DNA of 64,000 nt from Strigamia acuminata (lineage: Eukaryota > Arthropoda > Chilopoda > Geophilomorpha > Linotaeniidae), in NCBI GenBank assembly GCA_949358305.1, contig OX442314.1:27513118-27577117 (forward strand). The letters run 5' to 3'. Every line of letters begins with the position of its first letter. The stretch's first letter is position 1. Made by a program: the position numbers and the translations under genes. The notes beneath the pieces are model-generated. The model had not been told where the DNA came from and searched no databases. It was given only the letters and a program-made list of their open reading frames with translations. Shown here piece by piece: positions 15,710 to 24,717 of this stretch.

Positions 15710-18700
15710 GCATGAAATTAAACTGGACACTAAAGTTCCTATTAGAGTTCCGTTTAAAAGCGTAAATCCACAGAAACGTGAAATTATCCGTCAAATCTGT
15801 CAAGATATGTTGGATAATGGGTACGTTGAACAAGCCACTGGAGACTATGGGATGCGAATAGTTCTAGTGATGCGTCCGGATTGTGATCCGAGACTATGCA
15901 TTGATTTTAGACCACTCAATGCACATACATTATACGACCCTCCTCAAATGCCCAGCATTGAGGAAATCTTGCGAGAACTCGGAAGGTTTGAATGGGTCAC
16001 AACAATAGATTTGTCAAAAGGCTATTGGCAAATAGAGGTTCATCCGAATGACCGTGCTAAAACTGCGTTTTGGAGCCCTTTGGGTCGACTTCAATTTCGA
16101 GTCATGCCCTTTGGTCTCGTAAATGCGCCGTCAACTTTCCAAAAGTTGATAGAAAAAATTTTGGGGGACGCCTATCGAAAATTCGCATGGGCATACCTCG
16201 ATGATATAATTATTATATCAAAAAATTTTGAAGAACACATGATTCATCTGGAAGAAATTCTGAGTAAACTTGAAAATGCAAATCTTCATGTTCATCCAGA
16301 AAAATCAAAATTTGGCAGAAAAGAATTAACTTTTCTTGGTTACAAGTTAAGTGTTCAAGGAGTTAGTGTCGACCCTAAAAAAGTCGCAGCTATTAAAGAA
16401 ATGCCAGCTCCTTCGAATTTGAAAGAGTTGCAAAGATTTTTGGGAATGGTGAACTTTTTTCACCGATTACTTAAAAATCTTGCAGTAATGACAGAACCTC
16501 TACGTCCTTTACTCAAAAAGGATGTGGAATTTATTTGGTCAGAAATTCATCAAGAAGCTTTTGATCAAATAAAAGATGCTTTGACAAATGCAGAAACAAT
16601 GGCCATGCCTGATTTGACAGAACCATTTATTGTGCATACCGACGCCAGCAGAAAAGGACTTGGCGCCGCGCTTATGCAAATGAGGGAAATCGATGATCAA
16701 AATATAGAAGTGCCTTGTGTTTATGCCAGCAGAAGTTTACAACCTGCTGAGATAAATTACAGCGCCACAGAATTGGAGTGCCTAGCGGTAATCTGGGCAT
16801 TACGTAAATTTCGACATTACTTGGAATTTACAACATTCATAGTAAGAACTGACCATCAAGCACTAAAATGGTTGATGCAGTTAGACGAACCTGCCGGAAG
16901 GTTAGCGCGTTGGCAAATGGAGCTAATGCGCTACTCTTTCGAAATACAATATATTAAAGGTCCACTAAATGTTTTAGCGGATGCTTTATCCAGATCACCG
17001 ATTGATAAACCGGAAAATCCTGAAGATGATGGAGATAATGATGAATTATTATCTTACTGTCCATCACCACAACGAAATTGGAAAATGGGAAAATTTCATG
17101 AGCTTCCTGTCTCCACGCTGGAGGAAAAGGAAGATCACGAATTCGTCAACTATTGGACTAAAATCTATGACCCCTCTGAGGAATCAGATGACGTCATAAG
17201 AGCGCAAATTTCAAGGAAATTCCAAGTTCCTTCGTCAAATGTTTTAATAAAAGCATTTGTCGCCAAAATTGTAGAGCGTCTTGATTGTGAACCCCCCACA
17301 AGGGAAGACATAATCAAGGCCCAAAAAGAAGATAAAGTTTGCCAATTAATGCGTAATTTTTTAAATTGTAATCAATTTCCGCCTGACGTCACAACGCGAC
17401 TCCAGAGGAAACAATATAGAAAACACGCAACCACCTTCTTAATTGAAGATGACTTATTAATGCAATTTCATCCCACAATGTCTGATGAATTGGGGGAGGA
17501 TGGGAGAGCACTCAAAGTTTTTGTACCTCAGACATTGAAGTATAAAATTATTTGGCTAATGCATGGCCACCCACTTTCTGGCCACCCAGGAATTGCAAGG
17601 ACTCTTTATCGAGCACGCCGAATTTATACCTGGAAAGGCATGAAATCGGACATTACAAGATTCATTCGACATTGTGAGCGTTGCCAAGCTTGCAAGCCTC
17701 GAACGAAAGGACAAATTGAAGCAGCGCAAATGGGTCCTTACAGCCCATTTGACTGCCTAAGTGTTGATTTGACCGGCCCGAAACCTCGGACGCGCAAAAA
17801 CAACACACATATTTTAGTCATACTTGACGTGGCAACTCATTGGCCAGAATTATATCCAATGTGTAACCCCACTGCTGGAAAAGTGGCAAATTGTATTTAT
17901 CACCTTTCCATGAGCATGGGATTCCCTCGTAAAATTATTTCTGACAACGGCCCGCAATTTCGTGCCCAAGTCTTTAAAAAATTTTGTGAAAAGTTCAAGA
18001 TGGTTCCAACACCAACTTCAACGTATCACCCACAAGCTAACCCGGTTGAAAGGGTTAACCGTGACATCAAATATTTGGTTGCAATTTATTCATCGGTTCA
18101 TTCCAAATGGGACGAATATTTGCGTGAATTTGCATTTAGTTTGAGAACTACGGTGACGAGAGGAAGAGACTTCTCTCCCGCATTTCTTAACTTTTTTCGC
18201 GAACTCAGAGTACCTTGGGATCCAAGAATACCTGAAGGAATTTTGGTCGTAGATCCAAAAAACCCACATTTATACGTGCAAAAATTAGAAGCCGTTATCG
18301 CCGAAACATATCAGCACATGATGTCACACGTGTTAGATTTGCGTAGACGAGTTAATCTTAAAAAAGAAGGTGAGAAGTTCTCCAATTTTAAATTAAACGA
18401 TTTAGTTTGGAGAGATTCTCATGTTTTGTCGAGCGCTGCCCGCGGCATTGCAGCTGGCATCGCTGATAAAAGAACAGGACCATATGTAATAACCAAAGTA
18501 TTACAGGGAGGATCCGTAGAATTGAGAAAGCTAGAAAATAACGAAATATTTCCAGCTGTCCATTCGTCTGAATTAACTCCGTATTTCCCGAGTTTCGATC
18601 AGGAAGTATGGTTAGAAGGCGAAGAAGTCGGTCAAAAGACTGAAAATATAATTAATACGTTAGATGACGATGAATTAAAGAAAATACCTGTCGATAATTC

Positions 18701-19088
18701 ATCCAAACCACAAATGGAGTCAGACCTCGTGAATAACGACGTTGAACTTCGTGACAGTTTCAAAAAGCTTGAAATTGCTAAAAAATTAAATAAAAAGGTG
18801 TTTTTAGAAAAGAAACAAAAAACATCTGAAATAAAAGACTCATCTGACTCAGTCTCCGATGACAATGAAGACGGCGATTTAAATACAATAAATCCCTCGC
18901 CGACAAAGAGATATAATCTTCGGACTCGTAAACCGAGAGGAAAAAACAACATGTGTCTTCTCCCCTCGATAACCTCGAGATCCAGGGATCAGCCGTATGA
19001 CGTAAGGAGCAATTCCTCAAGCCATACTCAAACCAATCAAACAGTAAGATTGGATGACGTCACTAACAGCGACGTTACCCAAACGTAA
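15666..19088 (+). CDS. Gypsy Pol: reverse transcriptase, RNase H, integrase
   Basis: An open frame of 1,140 residues if counted from the ATG at 15666; translation probably enters by a +1 shift from the protease frame in the 44-base overlap. RT begins near RHEIKLDTKVPIR and has the catalytic YLDD at residues 177-180. RNase H follows, with its first Asp in VHTDASRKGLGAAL near 326. Integrase has the H2C2 finger at about 632-672, the catalytic Asps in SVDLTGP (about 700) and SDNGPQF (about 758), and Glu in NPVERVNRDIK (about 794). A C-terminal extension of some 150 charged residues ends at 19088. No internal stop is present, so the enzymes look intact. Confidence 0.97.
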   Translation: MKRFYHADQVEHLVRHEIKLDTKVPIRVPFKSVNPQKREIIRQICQDMLDNGYVEQATGDYGMRIVLVMRPDCDPRLCIDFRPLNAHTLYDPPQMPSIEEILRELGRFEWVTTIDLSKGYWQIEVHPNDRAKTAFWSPLGRLQFRVMPFGLVNAPSTFQKLIEKILGDAYRKFAWAYLDDIIIISKNFEEHMIHLEEILSKLENANLHVHPEKSKFGRKELTFLGYKLSVQGVSVDPKKVAAIKEMPAPSNLKELQRFLGMVNFFHRLLKNLAVMTEPLRPLLKKDVEFIWSEIHQEAFDQIKDALTNAETMAMPDLTEPFIVHTDASRKGLGAALMQMREIDDQNIEVPCVYASRSLQPAEINYSATELECLAVIWALRKFRHYLEFTTFIVRTDHQALKWLMQLDEPAGRLARWQMELMRYSFEIQYIKGPLNVLADALSRSPIDKPENPEDDGDNDELLSYCPSPQRNWKMGKFHELPVSTLEEKEDHEFVNYWTKIYDPSEESDDVIRAQISRKFQVPSSNVLIKAFVAKIVERLDCEPPTREDIIKAQKEDKVCQLMRNFLNCNQFPPDVTTRLQRKQYRKHATTFLIEDDLLMQFHPTMSDELGEDGRALKVFVPQTLKYKIIWLMHGHPLSGHPGIARTLYRARRIYTWKGMKSDITRFIRHCERCQACKPRTKGQIEAAQMGPYSPFDCLSVDLTGPKPRTRKNNTHILVILDVATHWPELYPMCNPTAGKVANCIYHLSMSMGFPRKIISDNGPQFRAQVFKKFCEKFKMVPTPTSTYHPQANPVERVNRDIKYLVAIYSSVHSKWDEYLREFAFSLRTTVTRGRDFSPAFLNFFRELRVPWDPRIPEGILVVDPKNPHLYVQKLEAVIAETYQHMMSHVLDLRRRVNLKKEGEKFSNFKLNDLVWRDSHVLSSAARGIAAGIADKRTGPYVITKVLQGGSVELRKLENNEIFPAVHSSELTPYFPSFDQEVWLEGEEVGQKTENIINTLDDDELKKIPVDNSSKPQMESDLVNNDVELRDSFKKLEIAKKLNKKVFLEKKQKTSEIKDSSDSVSDDNEDGDLNTINPSPTKRYNLRTRKPRGKNNMCLLPSITSRSRDQPYDVRSNSSSHTQTNQTVRLDDVTNSDVTQT

Positions 19089-19211
19089 CTTCCGGTATTT
19101 GAACTGATCACTTCGCGTCTGAGTTCACTTCGATCTCACACGTGTGCTAAGTGCTCATCTCCGAAAAACCAAAAGCGAAACAACTGGATAAATTCTCCCG
19201 AATCTTCAATT

Positions 19212-19288
19212 GTAAGTAGTTTTTTCTTTGGAATTTTCCAAAGAAAAACTAATAAATTAATTTTCGTTTTTCTTTCCATTTGGATTAG
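19212..19288 (+). other. Intron-like segment before the extra ORF
   Basis: A consensus donor GTAAGTAG at 19212 and a pyrimidine-rich tract ending TTTGGATTAG at 19288 bracket 77 bases. The ATG of the extra ORF follows eight bases later. It suggests the extra ORF is made from a spliced message. Confidence 0.5.
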
Positions 19289-19296
19289 TCGTTCAA

Positions 19297-19554
19297 ATGG
19301 AAGGAGAGGAACCGAAAGAAGGAAGCGAAGCCGGCGCCAACAGCCTCGAATTAGAGACAAATTCGACGCTGCTTGGTTCCGCAAACACTTCGAATACATC
19401 CGTGGATGTCACCGAAGAATCCGCCGAAGCGTCCGCCGAAGCTCAAGCCGCTCTGGCCGACGCTGCTGCCCGTTTGCCAGTCGCGCCGCCCCGACTACGA
19501 GGAGGCCTATTCGCCGATCCGAACGGCGAAACTCGTGCACAGAGACACGACCGG
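19297..19554 (+). CDS. Extra ORF of the gypsy element, first coding exon
   Basis: ATG at 19297. It has 86 codons rich in Glu, Ala and Ser (MEGEEPKEGSEAGAN, EASAEAQAALADAAA), then a proline/arginine stretch. It runs up to CGG|GTAAAT at 19555 and a stop lies soon after in the intron-like sequence. The exon ends in phase 0, which matches the second exon at 19907. It lies where env sits in env-bearing gypsy elements, but has no signal peptide. Confidence 0.65.
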
Positions 19555-19906
19555 GTAAATAATTCAAAATAAAATTACCTTTCAGTCATGAAAAGTAATT
19601 AAAAGTGCATTTTCACTCGGAAAAAGCGAAAAGTTCGTTGGTAACGCCTTCGCAAGAAGGCGCCGCCATTTTTATCATCAGATGGCGCTGTGTCTCATTT
19701 TTGAGGCGTTGCTACGGCAACGCTCCAAACACTGAAACATAGCCGTCGGAAACAACGTTTTTCACGATTTTTCAAACATTTTGAAAAATTTAACGAATCT
19801 AAACTGTCGAATGAAATCTCACCCGTGATTTTATTCACTGAAAATTCGGAAATAATTAATTTTAACGAAAAAATGGATTTTAATTATTTCTTCGAATATT
19901 TTACAG
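19555..19906 (+). other. Intron-like segment inside the extra ORF (352 bp)
   Basis: It starts GTAAATAA and ends TTCGAATATTTTACAG. It is AT-rich and stops in all frames break it, unlike the GC-rich flanking coding sequence. Phase 0 on both sides. Confidence 0.65.
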
Positions 19907-22126
19907 ATCATCCAGCTTCGGGAGACGCATCTCGAACTACACCCCGATGTTCCAACAGCTCCTGGTGTCTGGCGACATGCATTGCCGCCAGAAATCATAA
20001 AGTCTAAGGGAAGACTGACGTTTTGGGCGGCCCGACATAAATTCTCCAAGGCCCTAAACAAGCGATGGGGAACGAAGTTTCGGATCGCTTATTTAATCGA
20101 TGGATTCGGTCATCGCGACGCCCTCGAGTGGGCAATGAAGCGCGATACCTTCGGACCACTGCGAAACGTGTTGCTCGACTTCGCCTTCACAGTGATCAAT
20201 CAAGAAACGCGAGACCATCGCCGTTACTTCAACGCTCCTGCGTGGGAGCGTCGACAGATTTTGGAGGACATCTTCCAACGTCTTGACCAAACCAAGGCCG
20301 AGGTTGTGCGCCTCTACCACGAATCCTTCCGTGTGACTACAGACGGAAAGAAACGTTGGGTGCCGACATGCCAGTCGGAAATGCATCAGCTAGCCATGGG
20401 CGGATGTTTCCATGCTGATTTCGTGCCAAACCCGTATCCAGAGCCTGAGCCCCGGGTACAGGTCGCTTCCACCATCCACGTGGTGCCACCGCGCTCCACG
20501 TCGAGGTCACGATCATCGAGGTCGCCCTACAGTGGCCGTCGCTCCTCCCCAACACAGTCGTCGGGGGAAGGCGCCATTGGAGGGTTACCTCCACTCCAGA
20601 AGGCTCGTCATCGCTCACATCACCGACGCGAGTCGACGCCGCCAAAAAGACATTCGAAGTCCGTGTCGAGACCCACATCCCGAAGCCGACCTCGAGTGCA
20701 ATCGCGCCAATCTTCCACGAGGAGTTCTCTCTCATCGCGTGAAGAAAGGTCCAACGCTTCACAGCCTAGCGCTTCCTCCTCCGGCCGAATTGACTGGTTG
20801 GACGAGATAGCGAAGGAAGATCGTCGCATCGCCGCTTTGCAAGCCGGTCAAGGAGACGTCAACACCTCTTTGCCGTTCGCTTGCCGTCCAGTCACCAGCG
20901 ACATGCGACCAGACCCATCGGTGCCCGTGCCACAAGTGACATCGGTCATCCGTTTTGAGGGATACGTCTCTCAAGAACCGTTCCCAGCACAGGAGTGCGC
21001 TGATCTCTGGAGGCGATTCTCATCGTTTCCCGAGACAGCCCAAACGATGTACCTCGCGCATCTGGACGAATACCAACTCGCTCAGATCCGCGAAGGTGAG
21101 AAAGAGTGGCAATGGCTTGCCCGAGAGCTTGCGTCGTGCAAGTCCGACAAGCAACTGCAACGGACGCTGCAGAAAATGAACAGGAAATTGTCGGAGGGAC
21201 TGCTTCGAATCCTGTTCCAAGGAGTCTTTCCCGACCCACAGATTGCTCTGGCGGCCGCCACTCGATTGTGGACCGTGCCGTTAGGGCTTCCACGAGCCTT
21301 GCTGGACGATTGGGAGTCAATTCGCCCCGATCCTCCAACGATGCTCGCCGAATTGACGCAACAAGCCGAGGCGACTGGCGAAACTCCGGCTGGATCCGCC
21401 ATTCGACTACGGCAGGAATGGGCTGCGCTGAAGCAGCGACGCGCAGCAGAACGAGCTACCGCCCGTCCCGCTGGCGCACCACCGTCATCCGCAGCTCCAC
21501 TCCACGCTGCCATCACGGCAACGTCGAGTGTTTCCCGTGCAACCGAGGCACCGAGTTGCAACATCTCATCTCCGATGGAATGGCTCGACAGCGACGATCG
21601 CGAGTTCGTCGTGCCTGTGGCCTGCGGTGCCAGACCAAAGACGCGCACCCCGGCTTTGCGCAGATCCAGATCCCTCTCGATCTGCAAAAAGTCGCCGCCA
21701 CCGCCGCCTCCTCCAAAGGATTCGCCGCCAAGAGATAGGGGATCGAGTATGGCCACCCACCTCACCGCCTATCAACGTTTGCGCTCATTATACGCTTTTT
21801 GCTACATAACGAGCGCGACGAAAACGATTCTCCAGAACAGCGAGGATTTATGCAACCGAGTCCTCGCGTGGCTGGAAAACCACATCAAGGAACAGCAGCC
21901 GTGGATCCTACATCAACGCCTGGTGTTCGCTCGAATTACGCCTCAAGACCCGCAGGAGTATTTCGAGATGGGTTTTGGACGAAGGGATGGTGTGGACCGC
22001 ATCAAGCAAGTGTGGCTCCACATCAACCCTGGCTTCCGGTCAGGACCAAACGCCGGCCGACCTTTGTGCACCGTCACCGAGCACAAAGATCCAAACGATC
22101 ATTCGACGGACATGTTGCCGAAATAA
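19907..22126 (+). CDS. Extra ORF of the gypsy element, second coding exon; unknown protein
   Basis: About 739 codons to the TAA at 22124, open from the acceptor. It is visibly more GC-rich than gag-pol. In order: a basic N-terminal region (LTFWAARHKFSKALNKRWG), an Arg/Ser-dipeptide region around 20490-20770 (RSTSRSRSSRSPYSGRR), an acidic/helical middle (EEWQW-like, then ELTQQAEATGE), Pro-rich stretches (PPPPPP) and a C-terminal block (YQRLRSLYAFCYITSATKT, then YFEMGFGRRDGVDRIK). I find no signal peptide, membrane span, furin-type site or enzyme motif, so it is not a recognisable Env. RS repeats occur in splicing and RNA-export proteins, but function here is unknown. It could be a captured host gene. 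Confidence 0.75.
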   Translation: MIQLRETHLELHPDVPTAPGVWRHALPPEIIKSKGRLTFWAARHKFSKALNKRWGTKFRIAYLIDGFGHRDALEWAMKRDTFGPLRNVLLDFAFTVINQETRDHRRYFNAPAWERRQILEDIFQRLDQTKAEVVRLYHESFRVTTDGKKRWVPTCQSEMHQLAMGGCFHADFVPNPYPEPEPRVQVASTIHVVPPRSTSRSRSSRSPYSGRRSSPTQSSGEGAIGGLPPLQKARHRSHHRRESTPPKRHSKSVSRPTSRSRPRVQSRQSSTRSSLSSREERSNASQPSASSSGRIDWLDEIAKEDRRIAALQAGQGDVNTSLPFACRPVTSDMRPDPSVPVPQVTSVIRFEGYVSQEPFPAQECADLWRRFSSFPETAQTMYLAHLDEYQLAQIREGEKEWQWLARELASCKSDKQLQRTLQKMNRKLSEGLLRILFQGVFPDPQIALAAATRLWTVPLGLPRALLDDWESIRPDPPTMLAELTQQAEATGETPAGSAIRLRQEWAALKQRRAAERATARPAGAPPSSAAPLHAAITATSSVSRATEAPSCNISSPMEWLDSDDREFVVPVACGARPKTRTPALRRSRSLSICKKSPPPPPPPKDSPPRDRGSSMATHLTAYQRLRSLYAFCYITSATKTILQNSEDLCNRVLAWLENHIKEQQPWILHQRLVFARITPQDPQEYFEMGFGRRDGVDRIKQVWLHINPGFRSGPNAGRPLCTVTEHKDPNDHSTDMLPK

Positions 22127-22285
22127 TTAGGGAACACGCCCGTTTATTAAAAATAATTCTTTTTTTATTTTTATATTGTAATAAAAAAGAATAAATATAT
22201 ATCCTGTTCCATTTTACTTTGAAACCTTGTGTGTTTATTCCTATACTTACCTGTCTCTTTTTGGAAAAGAATAAGATTCTTTCTT

Positions 22286-22299
22286 AAAAGGGGGGGAAG
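22286..22299 (+). other. Polypurine tract
   Basis: AAAAGGGGGGGAAG directly before the 3' LTR, the expected plus-strand primer site of LTR retroelements. Confidence 0.9.
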
Positions 22300-23363
22300 T
22301 GTGGTGACCTCAAATATTCCTATTTGAGTGCGCACCATATTTCCAAATTGTCTTATAAACATATTCAACAAGCTTATATGTTTTGTTTCAATGTAAATTG
22401 AAATAAAACATACATTAATAAAATATAAAACAAGACACAATATTACCCAAATAATATTGTGTTTTGCAGCAAGTTTTGGCCCAGCAACAGCGTCAACCAA
22501 TCGCGCTGCAGCGTGCATTGCTTTGATGATGCTGCTAGGCGTGTGCCTGGGCGGAGCATCCCTTCCCCTCGCGCGTGCCCGGCTCGATTGTTGCACACGA
22601 CCCGAAGGCGGCCGTGTGTGATCTTCATGCAACTCGTCATCTGCGCAGCTTTTCTGAGCAGATTTAGAAGTGAGCCAAACGGTTTTGGCCCACTCTTCCC
22701 GCATTCTTGATTCTGCTTCCAAACCATTCACATCTGTGTCAAACTTATGCCAACCATTGCTAAGTGTGATCTGTGATATCTGGAAGAGTTGAGATTCATT
22801 GCTGGTCCGTGCCAACTGTACGGAATAGCGCCTTTCTGCTTGAATTACTACGCGTAATTTAAGCCATTTCTGTGTGGAATTGACATAGAGCTTGCTCTGT
22901 CAATTTGAAGGCTTTGTGTTGAGTTTAACTCCACAAAGCGAACTGTGTTAAGACGGATTGTTACGTCGAGCTTGCTCCGTAATAATCACTTTCACTGTGT
23001 GTGAGAAGTATTCTCGTGTCGAGCGTGCTCCACGAGGATTTTAGAATATTTAGCAACGTATTTTAGCGTCGAGTTTACTCCGCTAAAATCCCGCGCTCAC
23101 ACGACGCCGTCGACGCCATCTTGGAGCCAACGGTCAACTGTGAGTGTACATTTGAAGAAGAAGCCAGATCGACCCCAAACATTTTAAATAATACCTCCTT
23201 TGTATTTTGAACGATTAAAACTATCTAATTTTTCCTTTACTCTGTGTAAAATCATTCCCCTAGACAAACATTTGGCCACAGAGTAGAAGTCCTGTACGGC
23301 ATCTCTACGACGATTGCTTATTGAATTTACATAATTTAATAAGTAAAAACCCGGATCGCCGCA
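22300..23363 (+). repeat. 3' LTR of the gypsy element
   Basis: Same length as the 5' LTR and no difference found on reading. Hairpin series repeated at 22838-23089. Followed by host sequence ACATGTAA. Confidence 0.95.
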
Positions 23364-23561
23364 ACATGTAAATATGGATAGTGTGCGTAAATTTATCATC
23401 AAAGTGTATCAATCAATTAATATTGTTTCTTATAAATTCTTTTAATTTTTTTTTAAATTAACGTGAAATGAAGAAAACGTCGGATGCGCATAAAACACTA
23501 ATTAGAATTTATAAAAATGTTGCAACAATGTGCTAAATGTGCCCAACATTAATCTCTTTAT
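23364..23561. other. Unique AT-rich DNA between the gypsy element and the macro-repeat
   Basis: Nothing recognisable; low GC, no repeats shared with the flanks. It is the left flank of the tandem macro-repeat. Confidence 0.6.
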
Positions 23562-23921
23562 CCTTTTCGCGGATTGGCTTCCGTGAAATCCGCATTTCGG
23601 GGGCGACTATTCTGGGGATTCCGGGTGGACCAAACTCTTCCGGAAAACGTCCGGGGTGGTGTTGGGAGTGTCAATAGACTGTTTTGTGTCAAGGTTGTCA
23701 ATTTTCATGTGAGTATTGGAAGGTTCATTTCTGCACATTCTCATGTATTTTTTTTCACAGGAGCGACAAGGAGCGATGAAGCGGGATCGAGCGAGAGTGG
23801 GTAAAATAAACTGGTTTACGTCTCCAATGCGCGTTCAAGATGGAATACGAACTCGGAATCGACTCCAACACGCGTTCGCGTGACATACGGACGCATTCAC
23901 GACCCAGATCAAAAAATGATC

Positions 23922-24582
23922 TCGTATTCGACTCGTTTTCGAGTCGAATGCAAATTTTGCCCTTCTTTGACGCGAAATCGTATTCGACTCGTTTTCGAGT
24001 CGAATGCGAGTTTTGCCCTTCTTCAACGCGAAATCGTATTCGACTCGTTTTCGAGTCGAATGCGAATTTTGCCCTTTCTCAACGCGAAATCGTATTCGAC
24101 TCGTTTTCGAGTCGAATGCGAGTTTTGCCCTTCTTCAACGCGAAATCGTATTCGACTCGTTTTCGAGTCGAATGCGAATTTTGCCCTTCTTCGACGCGAA
24201 ATCGTATTCGACTCGTTTTCGAGTCGAATGCGAAATCGTATTCGACTCGTTTTCGAGTCGAATGCGAGTTTTGCCCTTCTTCAACGCGAAATCGTATTCG
24301 ACTCGTTTTCGAGTCGAATGCGAATTTTGCCCTTTCTCAACGCGAAATCGTATTCGACTCGTTTTCGAGTCGAATGCGAGTTTTGCCCTTCTTCAACGCG
24401 AAATCGTATTCGACTCGTTTTCGAGTCGAATGCGAATTTTGCCCTTCTTCAACGCGAAATCGTATTCGACTCGTTTTCGAGTCGAATGCGAATTCGTATT
24501 CGACTCGTTTTCGAGTCGAATGCGAATTTTGCCCTTCTTCAACGCGAAATCGTATTCGATTCGCTTTCGAATCGTATACGAG
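23922..24582. repeat. 56-bp minisatellite with palindromic core (copy A)
   Basis: About 12 units with starts near 23922, 23978, 24034, 24090 and so on, two of them shortened to 34 bp. Each contains 9-bp arms TTCGACTCG/CGAGTCGAA around TTTT, then a linker of type TTTTGCCCTTCTTCAACGCG. Copies B and C have the array at 38097-38757 and 53447-54107. The long open frames across it are a by-product of the repeat. Confidence 0.95.
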
Positions 24583-24717
24583 ATGGTCGATTTTTGTTTC
24601 CCGGACTTTGATTTGTATTCGAGTTGTTACGAGTTCGTATTTTGATCGTATTCGTATTCGAATCGAATTCGAATCGTATTCGAATCGAATACGAATCGAA
24701 TTCGAGTCGTATTCGAG

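Larger units (their letters stand above)
10571..23363 (+). mobile_element. Full-length Ty3/gypsy LTR retrotransposon with extra 3' ORF, 12.8 kb
   Basis: Two LTRs of 1,064 bp flank a tRNA-Pro-type primer site, gag, protease, RT-RNase H-integrase, an additional large ORF and a polypurine tract, in that order on the plus strand. RT-RNase H-integrase order and the Pol motifs place it in Ty3/gypsy (Metaviridae). The two LTRs look identical by reading, which suggests a recent insertion. An in-frame TGA in gag and a frame change between protease and RT mean this copy needs recoding or is defective. Taking the ends as TG...CA gives poor target duplications (ACAG/ACAT). Shifting the boundary by one base gives a perfect 4-bp duplication AACA at 10566 and 23363. 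Confidence 0.95.

Noticed and set aside
20093-21765. Minus-strand frames opposite the extra gypsy ORF (up to 227 codons)
   Set aside because: Shadows of the GC-rich sense ORF; low stop density is expected there.
19982-22126. Extra gypsy ORF as an envelope glycoprotein
   Set aside because: The position fits, but no signal peptide, transmembrane segment, cleavage site or cysteine pattern is visible.
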